Origin: Odontocerum albicorne
Lineage: Eukaryota; Arthropoda; Insecta; Trichoptera; Odontoceridae
Reading direction: 5' to 3'
Assembly: GCA_949825065.1 (NCBI GenBank)
Contig: OX463856.1
Location: forward strand, 12,585,238 to 12,649,237
Length of the DNA: 64,000 nt
The notes under the pieces are model-generated. The model was not told where the DNA came from. It saw only the letters and a program-made list of their open reading frames with translations, and searched no databases. The position numbers and the translations under genes were made by a program. Shown here one piece after another: positions 21,786-32,571 of the stretch. Within the stretch, counting starts at the first letter, position 1; each line of letters opens with the position of its first letter.

Positions 21786-21968
21786 ATCCTGGCGGTTTTT
21801 TTGCTATGTGATAGTCTCTTCCCACTAACCAAAAACCCCTTAAGAAGTTCTTAAGTGAAAATCAGACTATAACCCTTATTACATAAAATTATCCGTACCA
21901 ATATAAATCAAACCTGTAATCCCCAGGTGTGGAAAGGATATCTTACCAATTAGGGCATGGAGGTTACT
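21786..21968 (-). mobile_element. SINE family A
   Basis: Full-length but diverged, minus strand. The head, linker and the body ending near 'ccgccagg' can all be traced. Confidence 0.75.
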
Positions 21969-22139
21969 ATTGTTGACACATTCTAGAATATTATATTATA
22001 TATTAGATGGAAGAAATATGATTTACACAAAACTATTTAAAATATTCAAGGAGTCCACACAAAGTCCATTCTGATTGTTCAATTTCTTTGGCTCAATATT
22101 GATGAATAATTTAATAGAATCAGTTGAATTTTCTTTTTA

Positions 22140-22306
22140 AGGATGCTTCGTGGCTTGATTGGTAAGATGTCTGTTTTCCGACTTGGAGGTCGTGGGTTCA
22201 AATTATCCAGGTTTAAAAAAAATAGATTCCAGTTTGGTTTTTACATCACTTTAACATCTTTCTGGTTAGCTGGAAGTGATTACCATATTGCAGTTAAACG
22301 ACTGGG
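22140..22306 (+). mobile_element. SINE family A
   Basis: Plus-strand copy with 'cgtggcttgattggtaagat', the B-box-like 'gggttcaaatt', and the body 'tttctggttagctggaag'. An open frame of 68 codons across it is incidental. Confidence 0.8.
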
Positions 22307-22469
22307 TTGTACTGTATACAGCGAAAGTGAAGTACAATACAATGCTTAAAATTGTTTGATACTATCTCAAATATTTTTCTAAAAACATTATTTTTATTCG
22401 TATGGTACCCAAATTAGTGATTCATACATTTTGAAGTACGTGACCGCATCTATTAATAGATTTTCAGGT

Positions 22470-22590
22470 TTGGAACCACTGGGATAGGTATGGAGCTCGC
22501 GGTTTTATATCGCACATGTTGGCAGTTCTACCCCGCATATAAAGGGACACACTCGCACACGACTAGAGTGTGCGAGTGTTATTACTTGAA
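22470..22590 (-). repeat. dispersed repeat D, copy 1, with hairpin
   Basis: The minus strand matches 55930-56080 over 'atgcggggtag', 'ccgcgagctccatacct' and 'ccagtg'. At 22549-22579 there is a perfect 12-bp inverted repeat with a 7-base loop (arms acactcgcacac and gtgtgcgagtgt). A third piece lies at 41355-41412. Confidence 0.55.
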
Positions 22591-22784
22591 TAACTCTTTA
22601 GTCAGAGCTGGACTCTTATTTTGGGTACTGTGGGAAATTGTACTCAATATCTAAGGGTGGGAGTCGATCGTCTTTCCAAATATGTCACGGAGGTCGTCAC
22701 GTTGCGTAGGGTAAATATATTGGAAAGCAGGCTAGTGAATAATATAAATTGTCTTTAACTTATATATTGTTAGAATTTATATAT

Positions 22785-23250
22785 TATTGAAAGTTAATGC
22801 ATTAACATTGTTTAAATACATTGTGGTTTGTTTCTATCAAATACTATTTATTCCACTTCATGTAACGGTATAACTCTACTGGTTTAAAAGTTTTCCACTC
22901 ATCATCAGGGGAGCACAAACATGACTTGTTTCTGCATAAAAAAACACCACGAGAAGACAGTGATGTGAAGGGTATTTTATATTTGTTTAGAATACATCTT
23001 TTGGTAATTTTATTTAAAGTTAGGGCATTTACACTGTGGAGGTTTAAAGACATTGTTATTTGTTAAATCAAGAACGGTTTATTCCACTTTATACTCGTAT
23101 AATGGTATAGCCCTACCGTTTTTTTTTTCTTCATATTTTGACCTCATCCTGAGAGTCTTATTTGTGTTTCCCTGATGATCAGATGAAAACATTGAAACCG
23201 GTAGAGTTATACCATTATATAAACTGGAATAAACAGTGTTTCATAAAACA
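22785..23250. mobile_element. Penelope-derived foldback C (composite)
   Basis: Two left-end blocks (from 22790 and from 23005) and one right-end block (to about 23245) of the Penelope foldback family are arranged as a partial tandem plus palindrome. On the minus strand 22860-23050 encodes a tail with SSRGVFLCRNKSCLCSPDDE, resembling the Penelope C-terminus. The structure suggests two successive insertions or a template switch. Confidence 0.6.
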
Positions 23251-23254
23251 AATT

Positions 23255-23920
23255 ATTTATCAGAACTTTTGCAGTGCTGGTTATTAAAAAAGACATCGAG
23301 ATAAACAATTTCGTTTCATAAACTTAAAAGTTTTGACAGTGATTTTTAATATTTCCTTGTTCCGCAGTATTTTAATTTATGTGAAATAAAGACAAACCTA
23401 TGAATTAAACTCCAATTGCTTTTATAAAATATTCATTAACTTTCAGAATCTTCCTTGAAACAATTTTCCGGTATTTGTTTTTCTTCCGACAATCAATTTC
23501 AGTTACTTCTCAGGAACCATTAATTTTGCTTATTTTTCAACTGAAAACTCTTTTTATAGAAATAACAAATAGAAAAAAAAACTGTTTAAATTGTAATATT
23601 ATTACATTATTTGAAAAATCAGAATAATCTTTTCGAAAAGTTATCGAAAATATGAATAACTTGTTTGTTTGTGGACAATAACAACATCTTCAGTAACATT
23701 TGGTAACCGATATCCAGTTAATAGTACTATACATGTGCTTTTTAGATTAAAATTATAATTAAAACAAATTCGACTAGTGAATTTTCTCAATTACGTATTT
23801 ATTATAAAGTCTTCAAATTGGCTCTATTTTGTTTACATGAAAAAATCAAAATTGATCGAACAGTTTACAAAACTGAAAGGAAACAGGGTATTTTAATATT
23901 TTAATTTAATATATCTTTCA
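23255..23920. other. no gene recognised
   Basis: Very AT-rich and without a supported feature. Confidence 0.4.
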
Positions 23921-23921
23921 A

Positions 23922-24068
23922 TCTGCGAGTTGCTCGTTCAATTTCCGTCGGAACCCAATTTATTTAAAAAAAATTATTTAAGCCCTGTTTTTCCTCCGGT
24001 CAATGCTTTTTATCACATTTCTGGTTGGTTGGAATAGATTGCCACCCGGTAGTCAACCCACCAGGTAG
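23922..24068 (+). mobile_element. SINE family A, head truncated
   Basis: B-box-like 'gttcaatttccgtcggaacc', linker, then a well-kept body ('tttctggttggttggaat') ending 'cccaccaggta'. Confidence 0.75.
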
Positions 24069-24127
24069 TATTTTGTACAACAAAAGTGCAATAAAATACT
24101 CGTACATACCTCTTGCCTTAGTCAACT

Positions 24128-24260
24128 AGACAAACTTCTTAGCCTAGTTGGTAAAACGCTTTATTTTAAATCCCGAGGTTTGGAGTTTAAATTCTGATAA
24201 CACCCGAAAAAGATGTTAGAGCTTTTGACATTTTTTGAATGGTTGGAAACAATGCAAAAA
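24128..24260 (+). mobile_element. SINE family A, second copy in tandem
   Basis: A diverged copy begins 60 bp after the previous one ('cttagcctagttggtaaaac', 'tggagtttaaattctgat'). Its body is short. Confidence 0.6.
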
Positions 24261-24412
24261 ATTGGAAAAAGCTCGACTGGTTGGACTGTTTGTAACACAA
24301 ACTAGGCACATACCGTTAACATACTAGAAGCTAGGGCAACAAATGTATTATCAGCTTCACCAATAGTTTAGTCAGTTTAGTTCAATCCTACCACCAGCCA
24401 CGCTGTTATCGG

Positions 24413-24682
24413 GGACATGGCCACGCTGTATCGCATTGCACTTCCATGTGCTAGGTCATCGGTTCGAACCCCGCACTGTGCTACTTCCCTCGAATGACAC
24501 AGGCTTTTTTTTATAAATATTCGGGAGTATAAGGATACCTATGACTTTTGTCGTTCCTTTTAAAAAAAAAACGTACCGTTGTATTTCGACCATCTCGCTT
24601 CGTTGTGCGATCAGATCCAAAACAGCAGTGTGGCCGGTAAGTTCGCCGGTGTTCAACGGTTCGCTTACTTAAAAAAAAAACC
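24413..24682 (+). mobile_element. tRNA-derived SINE, family B, copy 1
   Basis: About 270 bp with a tRNA-like head (B-box 'ggttcgaaccccgcactgtg'), a long body and an A-rich end. The body aligns throughout with the minus-strand copy at 32572-32852, although the tRNA head and body are unrelated to family A. The apparent minus-strand open frame shared by both copies changes length and is not under evident coding constraint. Confidence 0.7.
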
Positions 24683-24799
24683 TCAACGGCACAGCTTTGA
24701 TTTCCAATTTAATTGACTCGCAATGCAGTTAATACACTTTTCATGTGGCTTAAAGTACTAGATTTTAAACAGTCCAAGTTACCAGGACTTTCACAAAAA

Positions 24800-25339
24800 A
24801 ATGCAATACAGTTAAACTAGATTTGAGTAGCCAGCCGGTTCGAAGATGCAATACAGTTAAACTAGATTAGAGTAGCCAGCCGGTTCGAAGATGCAATACA
24901 GTTAAACTAGATTAGAATAGCCAGCCGGTTCGAATATGCAATACATTCAAACTAGATTAGAGTAGCCAGCTGGTTCGAAGATGCAATACAGTTAAACTAG
25001 ATTAGAATAGCCAGCCGGTTCGAAGATGCAATACAGTTAAACTAGATTAGAGTAGCCAGCCGGTTCGAAGATGCAATACAGTCAAACTAGATTACAGTAG
25101 CCAGCCGGTTCGAAGACGCAATAAAGTTAAACTAGATTAGAGTAGCCAGCCGGTTCGAAGATGCAATACAGTCAAACTAGATTAGAGTAGCCAGCCGGTT
25201 CGAATATGCAATACATTTAAACTAGATTAGAGTAGCCAGCTGGTTCGAAGATGCAATACAGTTAAACTAGATTAGAATAGCCAGCCGGTTCGAAGATGCA
25301 ATACAGTTAAACTAGATTAGAGTAGCCAGCCGGTTCGAA
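24800..25339 (+). repeat. 45-bp satellite, 12 units, 270-bp higher-order period
   Basis: Twelve head-to-tail 45-bp units ('gatgcaatacagttaaac' start, 'agccagccggttcgaa' end) fill exactly 540 bp. Units differ at few positions. Variants recur every six units: units 4-5-6 and 10-11-12 share the same diagnostic changes, including 'agctggttc' in units 4 and 10. This points to duplication of a six-unit block. Each unit has a B-box-like 'ggttcgaa', as in family B SINEs 120 bp upstream. Confidence 0.95.
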
Positions 25340-25425
25340 GATGCACCAACAAAAGCTGAGTTGTGTTCCCTTTGGAAATTATTGACTAGATTATCATAGC
25401 AGTACCACAAAATGTAATCTTTGGA

Positions 25426-25626
25426 TTGATCCAAATCATCGCAAAAAAATACACAGGGGGAAATGATAAAATTGAAGCTGGAGAGTTTGCCATTAAAGCT
25501 TCCATGGCCAAAGAGAAATTGGAAAATCCAATTTATCTCGTCCGAAGGGACCCACGGGAAACCAAAGTGCGCCTTGATGCAAGAAAAAAAATGAATACCT
25601 GTCTTCCCACGGAAGGGGACAATTAA
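25426..25626 (+). CDS. unrecognised small open frame
   Basis: A 66-codon frame starting at a TTG codon, rich in charged residues (IKASMAKEKLENPIYLVRRD; KVRLDARKKM) and less AT-rich than its surroundings. I do not recognise a family. It follows the 45-bp satellite directly. An overlapping minus-strand frame at 25312-25638 is longer but looks less protein-like. It could be a fragment of an old coding exon or of a mobile element, or chance. Confidence 0.2.
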   Translation: MIQIIAKKYTGGNDKIEAGEFAIKASMAKEKLENPIYLVRRDPRETKVRLDARKKMNTCLPTEGDN

Positions 25627-25639
25627 CGATGTTGACAAT

Positions 25640-26775
25640 TAAACCTCTAAGTAGGCTTTAATAATCAAGTGATGGATCATTCTTGGTTTGGGGTGAAAAG
25701 TGAAGGGGATGATATCACCTATACTCGCGAGCTGACCCTTATCGAGAAGGATGATCACAGATGACCTCCACATACAATGGATTGAGCCCCTTTAAGACTG
25801 AGTGTGCTTTCGCGCAGCATGTTCCATAAGCCTTGGGGATAGCCAACAGCGCCTACCGTTGAACACCAATCATCATCCCTTTGGCAACTGAGAGCCAGCT
25901 TCTGTATGCCCAGCACTTGACTACATAGCATACAAAAATACTGAACTTTAGTCGAGTATGTTTGTACGGAACGGTAGGTCACATATGGACTTCGCCAAGA
26001 GCGCAACAGTTAGAAATGCCTTTCTCGCACACAGCATAGGCGATCTAATATGATATTTTATTCATAGTACATAGTAGATTGTGACTGCGAGTTAACTTAA
26101 CTCCCGCAGGATACGAGGAAATTGTAGAAAAATACTGTTTTATCAATATCTCATATTCTTTTACTTTATGGTGATTATAAAAATAATAACTCATGCCTTA
26201 TCTCTCGATACTATAACCTTGAAACATTTAAACGCATTAGATATGTGAGAGTAATGTCGCCTCTACGTTTGGTGTATCATTGCCAATATGTGCAATTTTG
26301 AACCATGAGTTCTGAACCTACAATGGTACCAAACGCATAAACTCGATTTATGGGACCGAAAACAATGTTTCTCCCATAAACGCTCTTCAATATGCCCGAA
26401 TCGCCAAATTGGATAAAGTAAGAATTGTCATATGAATGATTTAACGAGTGAGCCAAACCTTATTGAAGACTTTCAGGTATGCAATTTTCCTTGCTTTTCT
26501 TGCAAGCAAAGTATCCAAATTCCTGCCTGGACATTCATCCACCTTACACCTCCATTTTCCCTTGATATTTTCACATTTTTTTGGTTTGATTATTTGACTC
26601 TTATATGTATTTTAAAATTTATTTTTGGTCCTTTAGTAACAATAATAACCTCTTTAACTTTGGTGTCAAACGATTATCTTATGTTATGATATTAAGGGTT
26701 CGTTGCAAAATATCTCTCTAGAATAATAAACCTCAACTACTAATGTATAAATCGAAAACATACTTTGGAAAATGT
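25640..26775. other. no gene recognised
   Basis: A moderately GC-richer patch at 25700-26030 has no recognisable product on either strand. The remainder is AT-rich. Confidence 0.4.
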
Positions 26776-26780
26776 ATGTA

Positions 26781-26902
26781 ATATCTGAATGAATTCAAAG
26801 GTGCATATCATTATATCTCAATGAATTCAAAGGTGCATATCATTATATCTCAATGAATTCAAAGGTGCATATCATTATATCTCAATGAATTCAAAGGTGC
26901 AT
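26781..26902. repeat. 32-bp tandem repeat, about 3.8 units
   Basis: The unit 'ctcaatgaattcaaaggtgc' plus 'atatcattatat' repeats almost perfectly, which indicates a recent expansion. A small open frame begins inside the last unit. Confidence 0.95.
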
Positions 26903-26904
26903 AA

Positions 26905-27720
26905 ACATTTAGAAATATCTAATAAAATAGGGTATACGGTTTTGTCAGTCGACAAACTATCTCAGTTTTTCATGAAGAAAAAAAAGAATGACGGCAAGAA
27001 ACGTTCATTTTATAATACAGTTGACCCCAAAAGAGTTTTGTTAAAAAATGACACAAAAATGTTAAATAACATAGAACACCATACTTCAATATCGGAGAAT
27101 ACGGCAAATGTTTACTTGAAATTTTATTATTAATACTAATTCTGCCTAAGACGTCCAGACAAAACTGTAATTAGTTACATGGAATTGTTATATAAATCTG
27201 CGAGGACGTTTTCACAAAAAAAAAAAAAAAGGTTTCAAGTTATCGGGGAAAACACTTTATCCCTGCCTTGTTTTTTTTTTATTTTGTTACAAACAGTTCA
27301 TATAACAACATTAAATTACTTCCTAAATTTTGTTACACCTGAAAAATAAATTTGTTTTTACGATTATATTCCATGAAAAGATGATTTGTAATTAAATTAA
27401 ATTATAAAACTCTTCCATGAACCCTGCTATGTAATTATATTATCTAGCAATTCTTTAATTACCATCAGATGTATATTATTTTGGTTTTTCTTTTCAATTT
27501 AACTTTATTAAAAATTAATTAAAATAAATGAAAGGAAAGTTTCGAGGAAATTTACAATTTACAAAAAATATTAACCGGTTTTTTCAATGTTTATTTAACA
27601 AATTATATATTCATATTTACTTTTCACTTTTAAACATTAATGCATTTTTTTCTTCTTCAAAAAAATACGCCAGTAATATAAAATATTAGATCAGAAAAAT
27701 AATCATTTTTATTCATCAAT
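26905..27720. other. no gene recognised
   Basis: AT-rich, with a 16-base poly-A run near 27218. The 82-codon frame beginning in the repeat at 26885 has no recognised motif. Confidence 0.4.
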
Positions 27721-27721
27721 C

Positions 27722-27887
27722 AAAGCTTGTCTGTCGATCCGGAGGTTGCGGGTTCGATCCCCGCTGGAACTTAGATTTAAAACAAATGGCAATCCAGTCT
27801 GGTTTTCACTTAAGGCCTGTTAAAACATCTTTCTGGTTGGTAGGAAGAGATTACCACATGGTTATAAACTCGCCAGGTTAAAAAAAT
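27722..27887 (+). mobile_element. SINE family A, well preserved
   Basis: Lacks the first 25 bases but is otherwise one of the best copies, with the B-box 'gggttcgatccccgctgg', linker 'agtctggttttcacttaa', body 'tttctggttggtaggaag' and end 'ctcgccaggtta' plus an A run. Confidence 0.9.
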
Positions 27888-28023
27888 CATGAACTTTCTA
27901 TATTTAGTTTATTTAGTGGAAAGACGAAAAGTGTATTAAAGTCCTTTTTTAGCATTTAAATAAACATTAAAACAAGGATTTTATTTTCCAAATATTTATT
28001 ATAACAAATCCTCTAATTTATTC

Positions 28024-28085
28024 TGAAATGGCTAATCATTGTCACCGCGAGAATCATACTTTTTTTATCGATGATGCCAAATTCG
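28024..28085 (+). pseudogene. Penelope tail fragment
   Basis: About 60 bp encode NHCHRENHTFFIDDAKF in frames like the tail in foldback A. No flanking palindrome is present. Confidence 0.55.
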
Positions 28086-28129
28086 TGGAGAAAATGAATG
28101 TTTAAAAGAAGATTAAATGAGTGTAAACG

Positions 28130-28345
28130 TCAATAGTGAAAGGTGTGCACGGAAGAGGTAGACCGTGGAAAACGTGGCTGGATCAAATTGACTATATTTT
28201 GAAAGAGGGTTAAGTAAAAAGTACGAAAAATATAAGATTGTGTATGTTTGAATGTAGAGGAGGTGAAAGTTGTGTGCTTAGAAACATTTGCATATCTGTT
28301 TTCTCAGCCTACTCCATAGTGGACACGGCGTAATAAAATGTACAT
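28130..28345 (+). pseudogene. non-LTR reverse-transcriptase tail (family N)
   Basis: The plus strand reads VKGVHGRGRPWKTWLDQIDY and ILKEG, then a Cys-containing stretch ending FSAYS. This order, an RGRPxKTWLDQI block followed by an 'SAYP'-like end, matches other family N tails at 30720, 34693, 45240, 50290 and 60645. It is frame-broken. Confidence 0.6.
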
Positions 28346-28441
28346 ATGTATGTCTTTATGTTGCTTTTCAGTTTTCTACATTCCAAACAAGTGTCTCAAA
28401 ATTGAAAGTGACACGGCATGATGATTTGATAAATGTGAGTA

Positions 28442-28878
28442 CAGTACCCGGTAAGTAATACACACCGGGCTTAAGAAAGAGACTGTCGGCCATAATCGGC
28501 CTAACTTCGGCCTTGTAGAACGTCGTCTCTGTCATTGAAGATACCGGACTATTAGCACATTGTGCGAAAGAGACAACGCTCTACAAAGCCGAAGTTATTT
28601 TATTTTATTTTTTATTTTTTTATTTCAACTGGCGAGTTTATTGTTATGTGGCAATCTCTTCCAACCAACCAGAACGATGATTAAATGGGCCCTAAGTGAA
28701 AACCAGACTGGAATTCCATTTTAAAAAATCTGGATTCCAGCGGGGATCGAACCCGCAACCTTCAGATCGGCAGACAAGCATCTTACCACCAGGCCACGGA
28801 GGTCGTCAGGAAGTTAGCCAATTATGGCCGACAATCTCTTTCTTAAGCTCGATGTGTATTACTTACCGCCGGTTACTG
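28442..28878. mobile_element. MITE with Tc1/mariner-type ends, copy 2, split by a SINE
   Basis: The same element as at 4371-4611, with ends 'cagtaccc' and 'ggttactg' and TA on both sides (28440-28441, 28879-28880). It is interrupted at 28598-28809 by a family A SINE. Removing the SINE and one copy of its duplication leaves a MITE of about 220 bp. Confidence 0.8.
28598..28809 (-). mobile_element. SINE family A inserted in a MITE
   Basis: A full-length minus-strand copy: head with the B-box-like 'gggttcgatccccgctgg', linker, body, and an A/T-rich 3' tail (28598-28624). The direct repeat gaagtta at 28591-28597 and 28810-28816 marks the target-site duplication, which is absent from the uninterrupted MITE. 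This fixes the order of insertion and the true SINE ends. Confidence 0.9.
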
Positions 28879-29138
28879 TACTTACCTTAAATATTTCTTG
28901 ACATTAAAAATCATAATATAAATAGGCCAAAACCCGTACGATGGTTGTCGTCAAAGAAAGAATACGAGAATTCAATTTTGAATACAAGAGAGCGAGAGAG
29001 GAATACTTAGATTCTCTGCGAAAGTAATTCAAAATTTGAATGTCGGTGGGTCCGTGATAACTGAACGAATTTTAACTTCCTAGCCAACAAATTTTGAATC
29101 GGTGTAAAAGGGGACGATGTATAAATGATATATATGAA

Positions 29139-29184
29139 CAAATTCTATATTTATGAATATATATTTTCATAAATGTAGAATTTG
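29139..29184. repeat. AT-rich hairpin
   Basis: Arms of 19 bp (29139-29157 and 29166-29184) pair with one mismatch around an 8-base loop, just upstream of the Helitron-like end. Confidence 0.7.
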
Positions 29185-29202
29185 TTTTACCTCCGTGAAT
29201 AT

Positions 29203-29220
29203 TTCACGGGTTGCAACTAG
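29203..29220 (+). mobile_element. Helitron-like 3' terminus
   Basis: A GC-richer short hairpin (stem 'ccgtgaa' and 'ttcacgg' around tat) is followed after a few bases by CTAG at 29217-29220 and then T. Helitrons typically end with a hairpin, a short spacer and CTRR, and insert before T. I could not identify the matching 5' TC end, so the extent upstream is unknown. It is probably a non-autonomous element that starts between about 28920 and 29120. Confidence 0.45.
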
Positions 29221-29224
29221 TAGC

Positions 29225-30580
29225 TTTATGATCCAAAAAACTTAATAGTAAGCTCCAGTTAGATGTTTTAAAAACATTCAATGCTTAAATTTTACATGAG
29301 CATTACAATATCTAATAAAAATGTAAAAAAATAAAGTTAAACAAGCTAAACCCTTACCTTGTTTAAGTTTATTTTTTTTATTAGATATTGAAATCCCTTG
29401 AATAAAACTGTAAAAACGTCATAAATATGTATTACTTGTATTGAGATAAATCCGAAAAATGATTTTATGGAATTTCTGTTCTCATAAAATTTCTCTTTTC
29501 TCATAAGATTACAACTATGGTTTTTACAACTGAACATATATAAAAAATACTTTATGTATTTGGTATGGCTTAGTAACCCAAAAAAATCATCGAAGCAGTG
29601 AAAATAAATATATAATGCCTAAAAAGTGTTTTGATTTTTGTAAGAATAATAGCAAACTTATATTTCGTTGCTATTTTTTCCCTGCAAGTTATTTATAAGG
29701 GTTAGAGAGGTAAAGCTTGGAATAGAATTCCAGGACCATATTTCTTCCCTTTTTTTCAGTTACCGTTTGAAACGATAGCATACATTTATACTACCCCAAA
29801 TACACTTCATAGAAAAAGGAAAATCCACTCTTCTTTTTCAGATCTTCCGAATGAATGATGACAATCTTGCTCAAAAAATCTTAATGTAGGGCTTAATTCG
29901 AAAGATATGAGATATCAGATAAATAAACGTCCTCCAAATGCTCCATATCTTAGCTCCAGCTTCCTACATCTGACTCTCACTCTCCGAGGACGTATCTCAG
30001 TCCCATAAATTGGCCATGTGCCTTATCGCCATATAATTTTTGTGACTTAGGAGCGGTTTTTCACATGGCCGACACTTTATTTAGACAAATATATGGCGTT
30101 TGCCTTCCTCTTCAGCATTTTTATCTTCTAAGCTTTTTAATTTAGTTCTTTCCCTACATGTCGCATATATCGTCCCTTTTTTGGGGTTTAATATGTGGTA
30201 AAGAAAGCTTTATGAAGTATAATTTTAAATTCTGAGGGAAAATTAAATGTTTACTCGTAATACTTGTAAAAAATTTAATGTACATACTTATCATCATACC
30301 ATGCCGTTTTTGGATAAGCAGAGAAGAAATATCTCACACTTTTCTTTCAATATGCATAGCTCTCACTTGGTTCATGTCCATATATCTCGTCATACATACT
30401 ATTTTGATAGCTTCTCTCTTAAATGTATTTCTTTCGACATAACCCTGAGATAAACGTATATGTTATATGTAATTTCAGAATAAATGTTATGTGTGTATGT
30501 ATGTACATACTTGGTTGCTATCAATAAACATATATTTATTTATTTATTTTGGTTATCATACTTACAAACCATTCATTCTG
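29225..30580. other. no gene recognised
   Basis: AT-rich. A less AT-rich patch at 29930-30130 has no recognisable motif. Confidence 0.4.
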
Positions 30581-30594
30581 TTACTGTTCCATTC

Positions 30595-30690
30595 TTTCAG
30601 TTCCACTGTTACTCCAACTGTTCCTTCCATTCTTTCCTCGGTCTACATCTTCCTTGCTCTCTCTTCCCTGTTCATTTAAGACATATTTGA
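30595..30690 (-). pseudogene. possible reverse-transcriptase tail scrap
   Basis: The minus strand encodes a GRCRPRKEWKEQL-like block, similar to the RGRPRKxW element of non-LTR tails. It is short and uncertain. Confidence 0.3.
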
Positions 30691-30719
30691 TTATTTCGTA
30701 GTAATTTGATTTATGAGAG

Positions 30720-31110
30720 TAATAATAAATGGAAGTGAAACGTGAACTTAAAAAAAAGGTCAATTAAATGGATAAACCCTATTGAAAGCATGCACAGTGA
30801 AAAACGTATGGGTGACAATTTATAAGAGATAAAGGAATTTAAGGTGAATGTGAAATTAAGAATGATGTTTTTAAGTACGAGTAGAATGAAAAAGTACACT
30901 AAGATGGTTTGGACATGCGCAACGTATAGATAAAGAAAATCTAAGAAAATTAATATACAGTGCGAATGTCAGTAAAAGGCGTGGTATAGATAAACTTAGG
31001 AAAATATGGCTGGATCTAGTGAGTGACAGTTTTAAAGAAGTAAATCATAGTAGCTCTATGAAAAGGTCAATGCATGAAGATTAGGTGAAATATTTGTATC
31101 GCGACAGGAA
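30720..31110 (+). pseudogene. non-LTR reverse-transcriptase tail (family N)
   Basis: The plus strand reads RWFGHAQRIDKENLRKLIYS, then RKIWLDLVSD, SSSMKRSMHED and VKYLYRDRNI in one frame with a stop. This is the canonical end of a non-LTR ORF2 (RWFGHVxR; RKxWLD; a DRxxW-like region here RDRNI). Upstream, 'NGSETWT'-like residues appear in another frame. It is among the clearer family N copies. Confidence 0.7.
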
Positions 31111-31282
31111 TATTTAGTGATTTGTCTTCTTCGCTGACAGCGAAAGGGAAACACCGTTATGGCTTATAAGCGTACATAAAATACTTCTAATTTTTTGTAC
31201 ATTATATGGTGATCCAAATAACTCAAAGTTTACATTTTTTACTATCACATCTCTCAAAAAGTATAAATTATTATAGTCATAC

Positions 31283-31350
31283 ATAATAATAAAATGCTTA
31301 TTTATATAGCACCGTTTAGAGAGCAGAGATTCGAGTTCACTTTTATTGAC
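31283..31350 (+). repeat. short dispersed repeat C, copy 3
   Basis: The block 'tatagcaccgtttagagagc' matches the copies at 6085 and 20128. The remainder of this copy is lost. Confidence 0.5.
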
Positions 31351-31359
31351 ATATTAAAA

Positions 31360-32565
31360 AAAATATTGTAAAAATTAGATGAATGTAAAAACACTTCCTC
31401 GTATAACTTTAAAATATCTTTTCAAATCACGTTTGATAAGAAAATCGCAGAAAACTTACTAAAAAAAGACGAATCCTTTGTAGATCTTCCAATATGTGAT
31501 AGTAACGCATTCGACTTTATAGTTCACAAATAATCATACACTTTAATAAGACATCGCACAAAAGGTTGTTTTCAAGTGCTTACTAAAGCTGAACACGCCA
31601 CCCATTTCTCCCATCCTTTGTGGCAGACTATCCCACCCCACAAGAATAGCAATGGCAAAAGCAAAATTACAAACCCCGACCTGCTAACTTAATCAAAAAC
31701 AACTAATTTGTTCAATGGAGATACAATCGACCTGAAAGTTTGACTTCTCTTATGTCTTATAAAATGGAAAAAAACTAGCCAGTTAATTTTTAAGCCGGGA
31801 ATTTCAAATATTTTTCAACCACCAAATCCGATTTTGTTGTATGATCTACCTCAACTATATATTATAGATTTAACTTTGAGGTGGTCGTTAAAAAAATATA
31901 AAACATTTCTGAATCAGGATAAGTTATATTTTTTAACATATGTGTATTTCTTTTTGAATAGAATTTTCAACAAAAATATTTTTTCAATGCACACGTGTAC
32001 TCGTTAACCTTTTTTAAGAATAACTTTTCCATTTGTGTTTACTCAGATTTCTCAAAGTCTACGCTCCATTCGTTTCCTAGAAATAAACGCGTGTTTTATA
32101 CATACAAATGATTTTGTATTGAAAAATACTGTAAGATTTCAAAATGAAAAACGAAACGGATAAAGTCATGAATGGTTAAAATATCAGAAATAATTCAACG
32201 ATTCTTGAAGGAAATTCTATAATATATTTTTTGTAAGTATCAAATTTTTATAAATTTATGAGTATAAATACATGGAAACACCTTGAAAAGAATCTTTACA
32301 TGTTGTCTTTGAAAATTTTTTTGTATAATTAATTGTACTTGATATTTTTAAATGCATAATAATACTAGCAATCAACGAAAATGCATAAACTTGATATTTG
32401 GATAATCTTATGTATACGCAAATAATCTTATCCAAGTTTTCTTGTTTTGAAATTTATTGAACGTACGTAGAATATTATTTTAACTATGAAATAATCGTCG
32501 TTGCTGGGCCTTCTAGTCAATGTTCCCTTTTCCAACGCCAATTCAGTTTGAAAGAGAAGTCGTGT
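31360..32565. other. no gene recognised
   Basis: AT-rich and without a supported feature. Confidence 0.4.
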
Positions 32566-32571
32566 CGTGGA

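Noticed and set aside
22140..22220. Apparent tRNA gene signals (A- and B-box-like) here and at many other sites
   Set aside because: They recur with the same non-tRNA body and with mutated arms, so they are SINE heads.
24456..24656. Open frame on the minus strand with a similar frame at 32584-32811
   Set aside because: The similarity comes from two copies of SINE family B; lengths and ends of the frames differ and no domain is recognisable.
24800..25339. A CRISPR-like array
   Set aside because: The 45-bp units are contiguous with no unique spacers, and the context is eukaryotic.
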